Assembly (NCBI GenBank): GCA_964036315.1
Contig: OZ038485.1
Location: 95,955,611 to 96,019,610, forward strand
DNA from: Acanthosepion esculentum
Taxonomy: Eukaryota > Mollusca > Cephalopoda > Sepiida > Sepiidae
Direction of reading: 5' to 3'
DNA length: 64,000 nucleotides
Position numbers and translations under genes: made by a program. Positions 1 through 11,494 of this stretch are shown piece by piece (position 1 is the stretch's first letter; each line of letters begins with the position of its first letter). Below the pieces are notes generated by a model that searched no databases, was not told the DNA's origin, and saw only the letters and a list, made by a program, of their open reading frames with translations.

Positions 1-989
1 TCAGAAACCCATCACTTGAAGACTTCCAAGAGCAGCAACAAATAAAATAGATAGCACATGTTACTCAAAGAGGAAATAATGACAGAATCAAAAGTTGACT
101 TTCCACACTACTTTAAACAAAAGGTTAGGAATGAACCTCCATCAATACTAGAAAGAATAATAATAGTAGACTTGAAAAACTGTGGGGGTGGGGGGAATTA
201 TAAATTTCAACTGACATTAAGGTTAGCTATTCAGCCAATGAATGTTTCCTTATAAGAGAATGCCTAATGCAACATTACTGAAGGAATTGAAAAAGAAAAA
301 ATAACCTAGAAATATTATTTTTAATTTATTGAATTTAATTGAAATTTTAAGATGAAATTTTTTTTATCAGTAAACTGACTTGGTGAGATTTGGTTTGTGT
401 AGTCATTACATAAATACACACAACTATCATTGAATTCAATGATCGATCAAAGAAAATTAAATCATAATTTTTGGAGAAAGATGAGATATTTTGACTTAGG
501 CATCACTATTTGTCTCCATGAAATGGTTTTTTGAATGTCAGTATTATTTATTATGGTCTGCCAAAGATGCATTAGTAACTTTGCCAAAAGTTTTTAGCAA
601 CAACTGTAAAAACATGCCATCCCCCCCTCCTATATTTAGCACATGGATAAAGTTATCTAAGATTAATGAATTGATAATAAAGCGCTGTTTATTCTCAGAA
701 TGCCTCGTTGGTATATCTCATGATTAGCCTCAAGGTAAAATTGGAAGGTATTACAAATTAGATAGTGCCATTAACTTAATTTTGAATTTTAATTGCCTTC
801 ACATTTTTATTGTCATATTTATTTTATTTATTTATCATAATTAGGAAAATGTCTACATTCTGTCTGGGTAGGCAAGGTAGAGAGTATCTATCCAGATTAA
901 AAATTATAAAGGTTATTTACTAAATATAAAAAGTAAGATTCCTAGTTTAGACTGTCATAATTCTCCTGTGCGTTTCACCATTAGTGTAT
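1..989. other. No gene recognised
   Basis: AT-rich DNA with short ORFs only. No splice-bounded coding block, RNA gene or repeat family shared with the rest of the window was seen. Confidence 0.5.
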
Positions 990-1142
990 GTGATCTGAAC
1001 TGGCATCTCGGCTCCAGTCACTTTCCCACCACTGTAACATAGCTTCCCTGTACTTTTTCTATAAATATTTTCATGGTAATTGTCCTAATGAACTTTCCTC
1101 TGTGTTACCTAGACTTTATAAATTTATGTGCAGTACTAAATT
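990..1142 (+). mobile_element. LINE family A fragment, first half
   Basis: Matches the 3' coding end of a non-LTR retrotransposon found at least eight times in the window. Its reading is an RT C-terminal tail of the type GPDLA..LSHRRDVASL..FYKYFHG..SxEL. Visible cues here are the GGCATCTCGGCTCCAGTCAC and CATGGTAATTGTCCTAATGA stretches, shared with 10330-10420 and 34570-34630. It continues at 1408 after an unrelated block. Confidence 0.7.
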
Positions 1143-1407
1143 CACATGAAACACATTTGTTTACTTCTCTATGTTATTAATAATGGTCGCTATGAGTGTG
1201 TTGTGCATTTTAACAAAATGTTGAAAATTTCAGTTACAGTTATGAAAAGAAATTGCAAGAGGCTGACAGGTAAGCAAAAAACAATATACTATCTGGTGGC
1301 AAAAGCTGATGGTGGCGCTAGAAGTGGCAGTACCACCTTAGCTACCGAAACTGTTACCTCCCCAGGTTAATGGCTGATGAGGGCAGGGTATCATATGTAT
1401 GTAGAGA
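1143..1407. mobile_element. Unclassified 265 bp insertion in LINE A
   Basis: LINE A homology stops near 1142 and resumes near 1408, so this block is best read as an insertion. It has no clear terminal inverted repeats or poly(A). It contains a GC-richer stretch at 1300-1375. A small exon-like sequence at 1234-1269 lies inside it, which argues against a host exon there. Confidence 0.4.
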
Positions 1408-1690
1408 ATTGGTGGCAAGGCCTCATCATTTTATAGTTGAAATGGTTAGATGTAAATTGTAAGTTCTATGCTAACAGTTTCTTCTCTTTCACTTTTTGCT
1501 TGTAGAACTCTTCTGGATTTTTGCTTTCCAGTCGACTTTGATCTTCAAAAATACAATGCCAATCACAATCTGATGTCTTTTTATTTTAATTCCTCTCCTT
1601 AATACTGTTTTCTTTTTCTCATATTCTCTCACCCTTAGTAACCCGTTGTGTCTTAGTGTCTTTATTGCTATGCTTGGGATGAAATAGCAA
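1408..1690 (+). mobile_element. LINE family A fragment, 3' half and end
   Basis: Continues the element at 990-1142. It carries the remnant of an F-T/I-V-E segment, then the CTAACAGTTTCTTCTC block, then the 3' UTR with TTATTGCTATGCTTGGGATG and GAAATAG. The same 3' UTR in reverse opens the copies at 10010, 14420, 39960, 41460 and 46010. Confidence 0.7.
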
Positions 1691-2072
1691 GTGTGTGTGT
1701 AATAGATGTCAGGATATCTAGTTTAAGGATGTTGCTTCAAGCTACAATTGATAATATGCCTTCACATTTTATATACACATATTTATAAATATATGGTTGT
1801 CATTGGATCAAGGCTGTTTGATGTTAACAATCTGTATAATGATGCACCTTCTATGGTTGACTCCAAACAATCACATGGGTAATTGTCAGTGGGTGAGTAA
1901 GTGAATGGCAAAAAGAAAAAGTGATGTTTCATTTTGAGAAAGAACTTCTTCAGACTAATAATGATTTTATTGATGGAATCGGTCTTGGGTGTATTCAAAG
2001 ATGTACTTACATGGAGAATTATCATCCCCATTACACAAAAATGAAAATAACACTGACATCTTATTTTAACAG

Positions 2073-2988
2073 ATATATTTACCAGAATTACACAAAAATA
2101 TCTTGAAATACCAAAGAGTAAATTTATTCATTAAAATTGCCATTGGCTTCAACCACAGCCTCCAGACAACATCTGAATGTCCTGCATCTCTTCTGGATAG
2201 CCTCCTTGCCTTCAGTTTATCTTTCGTGTTACAAGGAGTTTTGTAGGTCTCTTGCTCAACTGTGCCCCACACAAAATAATCAAGAGGATTGCAGTCTGTG
2301 TAGTTAGGTGGCTGGATGTAAGGGGTGACATGTTTGCAGAAATTGTCTGACAGCCATGACTGGGTTCTCCTGCTTGGGTGGCATGGTGCAGAGTCCTGTT
2401 GCCATACATAGGATCTTCCAGCAGCCACCTTCTTGACCCAGTGCATTACTACCTCCTCAAGGCACTTAATGTAGCCCCCCCCCCCGTTGAGTTTCTGGCC
2501 CTGTAGGAAGATGAATGGAGGCATAATGTCACCATCACTAGTGATCACTCCAAACACATTCTTGATTGCCATTAGAATTGTACAACTCTTTCCAAATCCT
2601 CTGCACTATCCTCAGATTGACACCTAAATGTTCATATTGGAGCTTCCAGCACAAATGCCAAGCAGTACAGCATGCTGTTTCCAAATTTCTGGCAGTGAAT
2701 TGCATCAGGGTGCTCATTTTCTCATATATTAAAAATATAAAATGGCGACAATTTACCGATCACATCCTGCACATTAGAAATATTTAAATTAAAATTAGCA
2801 ATTACACTTTGTCTTCTGATCTTTTACCATCACCTATGGGTCATTTGTAAAATTTGTTATTACTAGATGTTATTGTTACTCAATAATACTCAATTACGTC
2901 AACTATGTACACAGGTCACAATGTGCTGACTATGTTTGGAAAATAAAAAACAAACAAAAAAAAATTTGTGTAACTCTAGATACATACA
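2073..2988 (-). mobile_element. Internally deleted mariner-like transposon (DD37D type)
   Basis: On the - strand a degenerate helix-turn-helix region (2580-2700; LGVNLRIVQRIWKEL) is fused directly to the catalytic half of a Tc1/mariner transposase (2110-2572). The catalytic half shows VFGVITSDGDIMPP, QQDSAPCH and NPLDYFVWG. Exactly 37 residues separate the two visible catalytic Asp, the DD37D spacing. The segment normally holding the first catalytic Asp is missing, and the C-terminus is frameshifted (CLEAVVEANGNFNE is read in another frame). Imperfect terminal inverted repeats match 13 of 15 bases (2082-2096 versus 2965-2979). It cannot encode an active enzyme. Confidence 0.85.
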
Positions 2989-3206
2989 TAAAAATCCATA
3001 CATTCAGTTAAAAATAAAAATCATCCTCGATAATGGTTAAAAGAATAGCTGAAAGTGCTCAGATATGCAAAACATTTGGGCAATTTTTTACATACTTTGT
3101 CGAGAAAAGAAAACACTTAGACAAACACAAGAAAAATTCAAATAAAAAGCTTAATAACAGTACCTTGTCAGTCATTTTTAATGAAACTTATATATACATA
3201 CACACA

Positions 3207-3576
3207 CTTGGTAAGTACATTACCTACTATGGAGCAGAAAATAGATATTAAAGAGAAAAAGTGCTTAATGTCTCATGACAGACGAAATACATTATTCCCC
3301 CAAACTTCTCTCTTCTGGCTGGCCATCACTTTGTTTCATGCATTCACTTGTATGTTATCTTCAGGGAATCAATGTTATATCTTCTGCTTGTTTTATATAT
3401 CTACCAGGTTGAACTGAAAGTGTAAAATTTTGGGTAGTCAGAATACTGGTAGTCCGTAGCTGGCTAGAAGAGACATCTTTATGGGAATAATATATTTGCT
3501 CCATCATGAGATTTTGAGCACTATTTTCTCTTCATTGTCTATTTTCTGCCCCATACTGGGTAATTTACTTATAAAA
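3207..3576. mobile_element. Foldback element D
   Basis: Two arms of about 95 bp face each other: 3207-3303 and 3481-3576. Left-arm cues (ATGGAGCAGAAAATAGA, AAGTGCTTAATGTCTCATGA) recur inverted on the right (TGCCCCATACTGGGTAA, TCATGAGATTTTGAGCACT). No coding sequence lies between. The structure is that of a non-autonomous foldback transposon; the superfamily is unknown. Confidence 0.65.
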
Positions 3577-3857
3577 GTATGATGTCTCTTGTTTAGGTTT
3601 GTCTAGGTTGTTGAGCACTTTTTAATAGGCTTGGGGAGCTGTTTCTTTTGTGTGGTTCATTTGCAATTATTTTTTTTTTAATGTTAATGCAATGCTTTAG
3701 ATTGCCACCTTTCATGCATTTCTGTACCCACCATGGTTAGTATGCTAACTACCTGAGATTTTGGGTTTGTCCTGGTAAGTAGATGAGATCGGCAAAACTG
3801 CAAAGAATGTTAGCTGTCTAGTGTATGCATGGGATTTAAAATAGAGGCCCAGCAGGA

Positions 3858-3859
<2 letters not shown>

Positions 3860-3901
<42 letters not shown>
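3860..3901. repeat. (CA)n microsatellite
   Basis: About 20 uninterrupted CA units. Confidence 0.98.
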
Positions 3902-3903
<2 letters not shown>

Positions 3904-3909
3904 TGACTG

Positions 3910-4060
3910 AATTTCTGATATAAGGAATTTTATGGTTCATGAATTATTTGAATTGATGTCCTTTTCAGAATTTTGAGCCAAACCCTTCATTTAATACATG
4001 GTCTTAAATTGTTTTTATTCTGCTGTCTAGGTGGGGGAGATATCTCATGCTAGTTAAGTT
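3910..4060 (+). mobile_element. Diverged arm of foldback family A
   Basis: Shares order and wording with 38110-38290: a GAATTTCTG start, a TTCATTTAATA block, and a final GGGGGAGATATCTCAT like the GGGGGATATCTCATC at 38275. The match is patchy, so this is a tentative family assignment. Confidence 0.4.
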
Positions 4061-4901
4061 CTCAATTTGTTACAAAAATAATGAACTACTCTGTTTTTAT
4101 GGGATTGAACTCTCAGCAACCAGATAAACATCGTCTGCTTAACCAATGCTTACATCCACTTGCTTATTGTTACACCCACCCACATGATAGAGAGAGGTGC
4201 CCCTCCTTTTTTTTTTTTTTTTTTGTTCTTTTAAGTTAAATATGGAGGTTTACTGCAACACAGCAAGAAAAACTTACTGATTAAAGAAAATGAACAAGAT
4301 AAGGAAAGAACTGATACCAACGGAGATGGTTATGTACCCAACTTTTATTTTATACCCACAGTGTCTGCACCCGTTTATAGAGAAGGTGTGTTTGAAGGTA
4401 TTTTCTTAATTTCATTATGGAAATAACATGAAAACCTTGTCAGAAGTTGATTGAGATAACAGACCACACTTATGTAAATACCCTGATTAGTAGAAAGATA
4501 GTGACATCTCCCCCTTCTTTTTATATATTTTTTCTATTTAAAGAGCAGATTAAATATGAGGTAGGTAGTATTATCACAAGATAATCTGATTTAAAGTTTA
4601 TATTTTTGTATATAATACTCAATATTAAAAATAGACCCTTAATGATATTATATGAAAAGATTACTTAACTTTTTAAATATCAATTTTTATCCCAACATCG
4701 ATGTTTCTTAGTAAAATTTCCAGTCTTCAGGGGTGGTGGTATTGATATTAAAAAGTTAAGTAATATTTTCATTTTTTATATATAAAACCCTTTATTCTAC
4801 ATTCAACATCATCACTTGATAAGACACCGGAGGTGTTGAAACAAAATGGCTATTTTTGTAGTGATTTTATAACATATTTATGTTATAATTTTTAAATAAA
4901 C

Positions 4902-4903
<2 letters not shown>

Positions 4904-4982
<79 letters not shown>
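4904..4982. repeat. (AT)n microsatellite
   Basis: About 78 bp of uninterrupted AT. Confidence 0.98.
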
Positions 4983-4988
<6 letters not shown>

Positions 4989-5227
4989 TTAGTGGATTTG
5001 AATTATTTTATTTTGTCTAACGACCTGCACCTGGGTACAAAACTAAGCAGATTATGCTTAGCAGATTATGCCTTCTGGGAAATCTGAATGACTATGTTTT
5101 AAAGGCAATTAGAACCTTTCTTGTTTGTGAAGCTCTTTGTAGCCAAGTGGTTAAATCAGATAAATGCCTTACAGCAATCAAAACTCTGAAGACAGTCCTG
5201 TTCATTAGCCAGTTTACTGAAAGCCAA

Positions 5228-5412
5228 TTTGTCCATTGACATGAAGTGGAAAGGTCATATAGAATCAATTGCTAGATCTACTGCTAGAAAAGTTGGTTCA
5301 TTGTGTTGTGCTAGACAATTTTTCTCGTCAGAATATATCTTACATATTTATAAGTCTACCATTTATACATTCACTGGATATTGCTGCCATATATCCGTTC
5401 TTCTTGCTTTCA
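5228..5412 (+). mobile_element. LINE family A fragment, RT C-terminal part
   Basis: The + frame reads DMKWKGHIESIARSTARKVG, then SLCCARQFFSSEYILHIYKS and a TGYCCHIS ending. This is the conserved stretch downstream of the reverse transcriptase core in this family; related copies are at 10103 and 31741. It is followed by an oppositely oriented piece of the same family. Confidence 0.8.
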
Positions 5413-5489
5413 TTTACTATTTTCTGTAGGAATTCCTGTAGTTTCCTTTCTGTGTCTCATTTCTACAATGTGTTATGGTAAGATTGTGA

Positions 5490-5625
5490 ATGCCAATAAA
5501 TGCACGAGAAAAACTGCTGGAGTAGAAGTGGCAGTTACATTTAACTAATTCAACAGTAAAAGGCTGGGACCTAAATGCCAATCTAGTAGCATGCTTAAAT
5601 TCATGTAGCCAGGGCACAGAACTTT
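5490..5625 (-). mobile_element. LINE family A fragment, inverted
   Basis: The - frame reads VPWLHEFKHATRLAFRSQPF, then TVELVKCNCHFYSSSFSRAF, which is further toward the C-terminus of the same ORF as 5228-5412 but on the other strand. The pair is therefore a rearranged or inverted insertion. Confidence 0.75.
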
Positions 5626-5654
5626 GAGAATGGATCTTATGGATTTAGATCTTC

Positions 5655-6850
5655 CAGTATATTGCCACTGTTGTATATTTCATTTATTATGTCTAATCTT
5701 GTCAATACTGAAATCATCTAAGCCAGCATTTCTATTAATTTTATCTGGTCCTACTACATTGTTTCTGTTTAATTTCACTACAGCTGATTCCACTTCAGAT
5801 TTTAATATTTTTGGTCTTTTGATATTTGTCTATTGCAGGTTGTCCTCTTTCATTGTGCATCTGTTTCAGCTCCTTATCCATGTTCTCTGTCCTTGTATTT
5901 TATGTACCCTGTTGTTGAACATGTCTTTTGTCTTGTTAGCTTTATTATAATTTTATGCATATCTGCTTTATCTGTAATGCTTATTCTTTCTATTTTTCAT
6001 TGAGCCCTTCCTCTTTTGCCTGTCTGCATTTATTCCTAATTTCTTTGTGCAATGTCCTATATTCCATGCTACAGCTTGGCATTGTTTGCTGTCTCCTTTT
6101 TTTCATGTCAATAATTTCATTTGTTATCCATTCTGTTTTCCTTTGAGTTCTGTTTGGGATGAACCTGCTTGCTGATGTTATTAAGTAACTCTCAATGTGT
6201 TTGACTTTCAAGTTTTATTTCATTGTATCTGCTTTTAATGCTGTCTAAATACTTCAAATTTGAGTCATTCAGGAGTCTGTTGTATTGCAATTTGGGTGCT
6301 GCTTTGGTCTCTTCAATTTCCAGAGTTTCACTCTAAAGTTACATATCACTAGAAGTTGGTTGATCATTTACTGTGCACCATTGAACCCCTTTTTCTTCAC
6401 ATTCATTATGAGTTCTTAGTCCGAATTTGCCAACTGTTTCACCATCCTCTCCTTCCCTAATTTGGCATTCAGCTCTCCTATGACAGTTGTAATTTCCTGC
6501 AATTTGCATTAAACCCTGGTTTGGTCTCGCATGCAGTAAAACTTTTCCATTTCTTCCATACTTTGTGCTGTCTGTGCATAGATAATGTATATGAATGATC
6601 TATATGTTAAAAGGCTTCCATTAACTAGAAAAATTCTATCTTTATAATATCCCAGAACACATTTTTTTTTCATGTCTTAGTCTAATATAAATCCTACTCC
6701 CCTCTCATTTTTCTCTCTTCCTGCATATGACACTCTGTTTGTCACTGTAAGCAATATATTATAAAAAGTCAAAATTTGCACCAGTGTTCACTTACATCCA
6801 GGTCTGCAATCTCAGAATATTATTGTGGTACTGCTCCTATTTGAACTAAA
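5655..6850 (-). mobile_element. LINE family B (RTE-like) internal fragment
   Basis: On the - strand three blocks follow in the right order for a non-LTR retrotransposon. They are an endonuclease-like piece near 6370-6500 (ECQIREGEDGETVGKFGLRT), a linker at 5990-6211 (RKTEWITNEIIDMKKRRQQT, then RTLHKEIRNKCRQAKEEGLN), and the RT start near 5670-5820 (PKILKSEVESAVVKLNRNNV, then VGPDKI). Stops and frameshifts interrupt all blocks. The best-known relatives are the RTE-type elements often mis-annotated as craniofacial development protein 2. Confidence 0.82.
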
Positions 6851-7484
6851 AACGGTGGCAAACAAAATCTACACATGGAAATGACAGATGACATAACGCA
6901 ACATATATTTATACATATTCTACACTAGATGAGGACTTTTTCATAAACAAATATTTCAGAAGTTTGGCAACAACTAGATAGGTGAAGAGGCTATGTGGGT
7001 GTGTTACTGTAAAACATAATCAGTATGGCTGGAAAATTGTGTCACATGACTTCATGGTAAATAGATGCATGCTGATTTGCCAGAGTTATGTATTTTGAAA
7101 TAAATGTGAGGAAGAAACAAGTATGTAATTACTATTTTGAAAAATTTGCAAAAAAATGAAACTAAGTGCACAAAGAGAAGGCATCCATACTTTATTTCAA
7201 TAAATATGAATCTACCTAAGCAGATAATTACTTTTTGTTTTTAATGGCCTTCACTTTTGAAAATTATTTCTAATCAGTTCATAGTAATTAACTACGTTAG
7301 GGGAAATGTCTTCCCCTTCTGACAAATTAAGTGTTATTCGTGGAATCATTATATGTATTGTTAAAACTTTTAAATTTATTTCAATGATATCATAATAATT
7401 TTAATATGTTGAACTTTTGTCATTTTTTTCTGTACTTTGTATCAGGGACTACATTTTTCATAGTTTCTTAAAACTTAGGACACT

Positions 7485-8075
7485 TTTTCTTTTGACATCA
7501 CTTTTTTTTTTTTAACTACCTTCATTCTTTGGCAATGTTTGTTTTAAAAAGCAATGGTTAGAATTGGAATAAAACCTAAACATGAAAATAAATTTATACA
7601 TTTTCTTTGTTCTTGAGAATTTACAACAAAAATAATAAACAAATACTATTAGATTATTTATTTACACTATTATTTATTGGAATGGCTTGCAAAACATCAG
7701 CTAATTGATTCAAACTTTATAAAATAGTAAATAATAAAGATTTCCTTAGTTCACATATTTTAATTTCGTAAATTTATGAATAAAAGATTTTCATATTTAT
7801 TTCCTTATAAATGATAAATATTGCATTGTATTAGTTTTTAGAATGTAAATATAAAATTTTTGTAAATAAACAGTGTTTAATATTTTTTTTTTTTAATATT
7901 TTTGTTGTAAATTCAAAAAAACAAAAAAAATGTATAAATTCACTTTCATCATGTTTAGTTTTTATTCCAATTCTAATCATTGCTTTTTAAAACAATAAGC
8001 ATTGCTAAAGAGTGAAGCTAGTTAAAAAAGTGATGTCATGGGAAAAATCATTCTTTTGACACTGTCATATTGTGG
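7485..8075. mobile_element. Foldback element B, copy 1
   Basis: Arms of about 150-180 bp face inward around an AT-rich core. Left cues are TTGACATCACTT, AACTACCTTCATTCTTTGGC, TGGTTAGAATTGGAATAAAA and TTGTTCTTGAGAATTTACAA. The right arm repeats these inverted (TTGTAAATTC, TTATTCCAATTCTAATCATT, GAAGCTAGTT, AAGTGATGTCATG). Copies at 20095 and 57025 share both arms and core, so this is a dispersed family and not a chance palindrome. No ORF is carried. Confidence 0.8.
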
Positions 8076-9048
8076 GCATGTTTCTCCATATTTTCTAAAA
8101 GATTTTACTGCAATCATACCAAAGGTTAGGCCTCCCATGCATTGGAAAGACCAAAGTAAAAAGAAGCAACAATCTCCCTTTGTTGATGTCAGAAAAAAAT
8201 AGCAAAAGATAGACAACAGTGGAATGATTGTGTAAAAAAAAATATTTGTGAAACTAAATAATAATAATACTAATAGTAATCGCCATATATGCATATGATA
8301 CAAATATACATGATAATGTCGATATGATATAGAAATGATTAAGTAGATGTCTATATAGGTAGATATAGGACTACATTAATGTTTATCATCCCTCATCCTT
8401 ATTCCATTTGTGCACTCAAACTGGGTGGAGATTTGCTTATAATTTGGGGACAGGTATGTTATGGTACCCAAAGGGGCCTTTTAGTATTTATTTACTTAAT
8501 CATATAACTACACTGGTGATGGGGGCCTGTTATTTTGGGAATACACACAACTTTATTTGCCTTATTTTTCTTAATAACTAATTTCTTTTTTTTTCTATTA
8601 TCTTCCCTGGTGACTCAGGTAAAACGTATGACCTTACCCTTTATCAATAAACCCTTTTCCCCTACCCCCAGCTGTTTTGATGAGTTTTTCTGTCCTTGTG
8701 TATCTCCTTATTTTTGCTTATCTAAAACCTAATGTCTAAGTTATATTTGTAATTCTGTTGTGCAATCTTGAATTCTTAAGTTGTAGTCAGGTGCATTAAA
8801 TGTTTTTTTTTTTTTTTTAGAAACTCTACTAAGAAGGGTGTGGCATAGGTTGCCTGGTATATGCCATTGAGTGATGTGATGTTAGGAGGGTGAGAAGTGA
8901 GGGTGGTATTGTTTGTGTTTATTCTGTTGACTACAGAATGAAAAAAAAAAGACCTAGGACTGGCTGCACAGTAATAGCATCATAGATCTATACTTGGTTA
9001 ATAAAGATGTCTGAATTTGAGATGCTTAATAGGTCTGAAAACGTGTAG

Positions 9049-9933
9049 CACGGGTTGGCAAACTTTTTTTTTTTCTCAAGGAAGGTCACATCATTGTCAA
9101 CTCTTTGTAAAATGGGCCACATCAAAATAACACGAGTTTCACAATGACAATATAACCACCATGCATATTATTTGTACATTTATTTACTTACTTTGGAAAA
9201 GGCTGTACAAATATATGAGAATTTATTCTTAGGTGTCTAATAGAAGTGTAGGATGTTTATTTTAAACATTACATCACTCAGAAATTAAAATGCTCTAGCA
9301 CACAAGTGGGAAAACTTTTCTTATGGAGGACTGCATTATTGTTGGCCCTTTATAAAATGGGTGGTACCCCAATAATAACAGTAATATAAATAAAAATCAT
9401 ATGTGCATGCTATTTGTACATTTATTTGTTTGATACATTTTGTGAACAGACTGCACAAAGCTATGCCAAATTAGTCGAATATTTAATATGTGTATTACTA
9501 TTAATGATATTTGTGCAATCTTTTACAATAAGAAAGTGATAAATTTCTTGAGACATTTATATTGAAGTTCAGAAATATCATGTTTATCAGCAGTTGGAGT
9601 ACACACAGGCATCTAGATCCCTACATTTATAGTAAAGTTCAGAAATGACATTTACACATAGGCACCTAGATCCGTATGTTTATAGCAAAGCTTAGAGATG
9701 ACATCTCATGTACAAACAGGCACCGAAGTCCCTGCATCCGTTCATACTCTGCTGATGATTGGGCATTGACATCAAGTCAGTGTAGGACATAGTGATTCTT
9801 TTGCCTGCGATAGTACATGATGTGATATGTCAATTTTGTATTAAATGAGTTACTGGAGAATTGCCAATTTATATTAAATATATGATAAAATCATCAGGCA
9901 GGTTGCATGTTGGCTGTAGTTTGCCCACCCTTG
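9049..9933. mobile_element. Non-autonomous hAT-like element with internal duplication
   Basis: Terminal inverted repeats CACGGGTTGGCAAAC (9049-9063) and GTTTGCCCACCCTTG (9919-9933) match at 13 of 15 positions and resemble CAGGGGTGGGCAAAC-type hAT ends. A second copy of the left 120 bp begins near 9300 (TGGGAAAACTTTTCTTATGG; TTTATAAAATGGG; ATTTGTACATTTATTTG). From 9557 to 9740 a block of about 60 bp is repeated roughly three times (AAAGTTCAGAAATGACATTT; AGGCACCTAGATCC). No 8-bp target duplication was seen. No transposase remains. Confidence 0.65.
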
Positions 9934-10004
9934 ATATACTGACTGACAATATCTTGATGTTATTTTTCAAAAAAGAAAGTAACAGCAACACATCATTAAC
10001 AAGT

Positions 10005-10095
10005 GTTTAAATGTTTTTTTAATCATTTTACCATAAGCAAGACAATAAAGCCACTAAGATGCAAAGAGTTAATGACCGTGAGAGAATATGAGAAA
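10005..10095 (-). mobile_element. LINE family A 3' UTR, inverted
   Basis: A T-run, ATCATTTTACCATAAGCAAG and ACAATAAAGCCACTAAGATG are the reverse of the family 3' end. It abuts a + strand piece of the same element at 10103, the arrangement left by 5' inversion (twin priming) during insertion. Confidence 0.7.
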
Positions 10096-10102
10096 AAAAA
10101 AA

Positions 10103-10545
10103 GTGGATTGATTATATTGAATCAATTGTTAGGCCTGCTGCTAAGAAGGTTGGTTCACTCTGTCATGCCAGATAATTTTCCTCACCAGATTCTATTTTGC
10201 ACATGTAAAAATAAACCATTTGTTCATACATAGAATATTGCTGCCATATCTGGTCTTGTTTTCTGGTTATGAGATTCTCAACAAAATTCAAAGAAGAGTC
10301 TGTAATGTTCTCAGTCCTGACCTGGCATTTCAACTATCCCACTCTCATGATGTGGCTTCCTTCTCTTTTTTTCTATGAATATTTTCCTGGTAGTGTTTCT
10401 AATGAGCTCTACTACTTGGTATCTTGAATGCATGAATTTAACTGTAGTACTAGATTAGTTACTCAGTCTCATTTTACTGTTGAAATAGATGTAACTGTAA
10501 GTTCTATTCTAATAGCTTCTTTGCTCGCACTTCTCTCCTGTGTAA
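10103..10545 (+). mobile_element. LINE family A fragment, coding end
   Basis: Decayed + frame with the YIESIVRPAAKKVGSLCHA-like start, an HTEYCCHIWSCFL-like middle, the GPDLAFQLSHSHDVASFSF-like block near 10315-10370, and the CTGTTGAAATAGATGTAACT block. Frameshifts are present. Confidence 0.75.
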
Positions 10546-10574
10546 CTCTCTTCTGGTTTCTTCATTCACTCCCA

Positions 10575-10800
10575 CCTATGATTCTCCAGGCCCTCTTTTC
10601 TCATTGTGTCCCTGAAATTTCAACTATTTTTAATTGTAAATGCCCCTCCCCCCCCCATTTAGTTTAAAACTTCTTTGTTGCTCACACATTTAGTCCATGA
10701 TATTCTCGGCATCTTTTTGTAGAATCACATCTCTCTTGCCTCGTGTCTAATCTTCATCTGTGAAGAGATTGTCTCGCATACATTGTATCTCTTAATGCAC
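10575..10800 (-). mobile_element. LINE family B C-terminal fragment
   Basis: Reverse reading matches the family B C-terminal tail also seen at 37211-37444: a CEMWFYKKMPRISWTKCVSN-like stretch followed by GHNEKRGL. The + strand cue GCCCTCTTTTCTCATTGTGT recurs at 37240. Confidence 0.65.
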
Positions 10801-11441
10801 GAATATCATTAAATTGACTTGTAAACCATAACATATGGACAACTCTAAATTCAAAACAGTGGAGAATACTACAGAAAATTACTCCATTATCTTTCCCAAG
10901 AACTTATGGAAATTCACAGATATTCATGAATGAGAAGGCTGTGGAGTGACATGATCACCTAAAAAGAGACATACATGTCTCTTTTTGATTCATGCTTGCT
11001 TGTATAGTTATAACTACCCAAACATGCATCATGCATGACCCCCTAAAGAAGGGGGTTAATTCATTCACTCCACTGAACTCTGACTTCTTTGACATGGTGA
11101 CTAGCTTAATGTATTTTACATTTTAAGATTTCTATATGATGTGTTTTCTGTAAAGGATAATTGACTTTCTACTTTAGATTACTTACTAGTCTTTGGTGGT
11201 TTTCTTTTTATCATAATTGATAAAGGAAGGAAGATGAAGGTAATGTATTTTATTTTTTCATAATGCCATTCATTTAAATCCTATTTAAAATTTAATCTGC
11301 AATTTTCTGTTGCCTTTTCAATGAAAATGAATGTTCAGAACAATTTCAATATAAATTTGAAGACTTACACTATCCCATTTCATTTTTTGAACATTACTTA
11401 TTTTGGAAATGGGTTTCTGTTCAACAGAGTGCTTGCTTGTG

Positions 11442-11442
<1 letters not shown>
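10801..11442. other. No gene recognised
   Basis: AT-rich sequence without shared repeat blocks or coding signal that I can identify. Confidence 0.4.

Positions 11443-11491
<49 letters not shown>
11443..11491. repeat. (TA)n microsatellite
   Basis: About 24 uninterrupted TA units; it produces the spurious IYIYIY ORFs on both strands. Confidence 0.98.

Positions 11492-11494
<3 letters not shown>

Noticed and set aside
1234..1269. Micro-exon candidate (YSYEKKLQEADR) with good splice borders
   Set aside because: It lies in an insertion inside a LINE, does not match the kinesin motor, and its end phase does not fit the P-loop exon.
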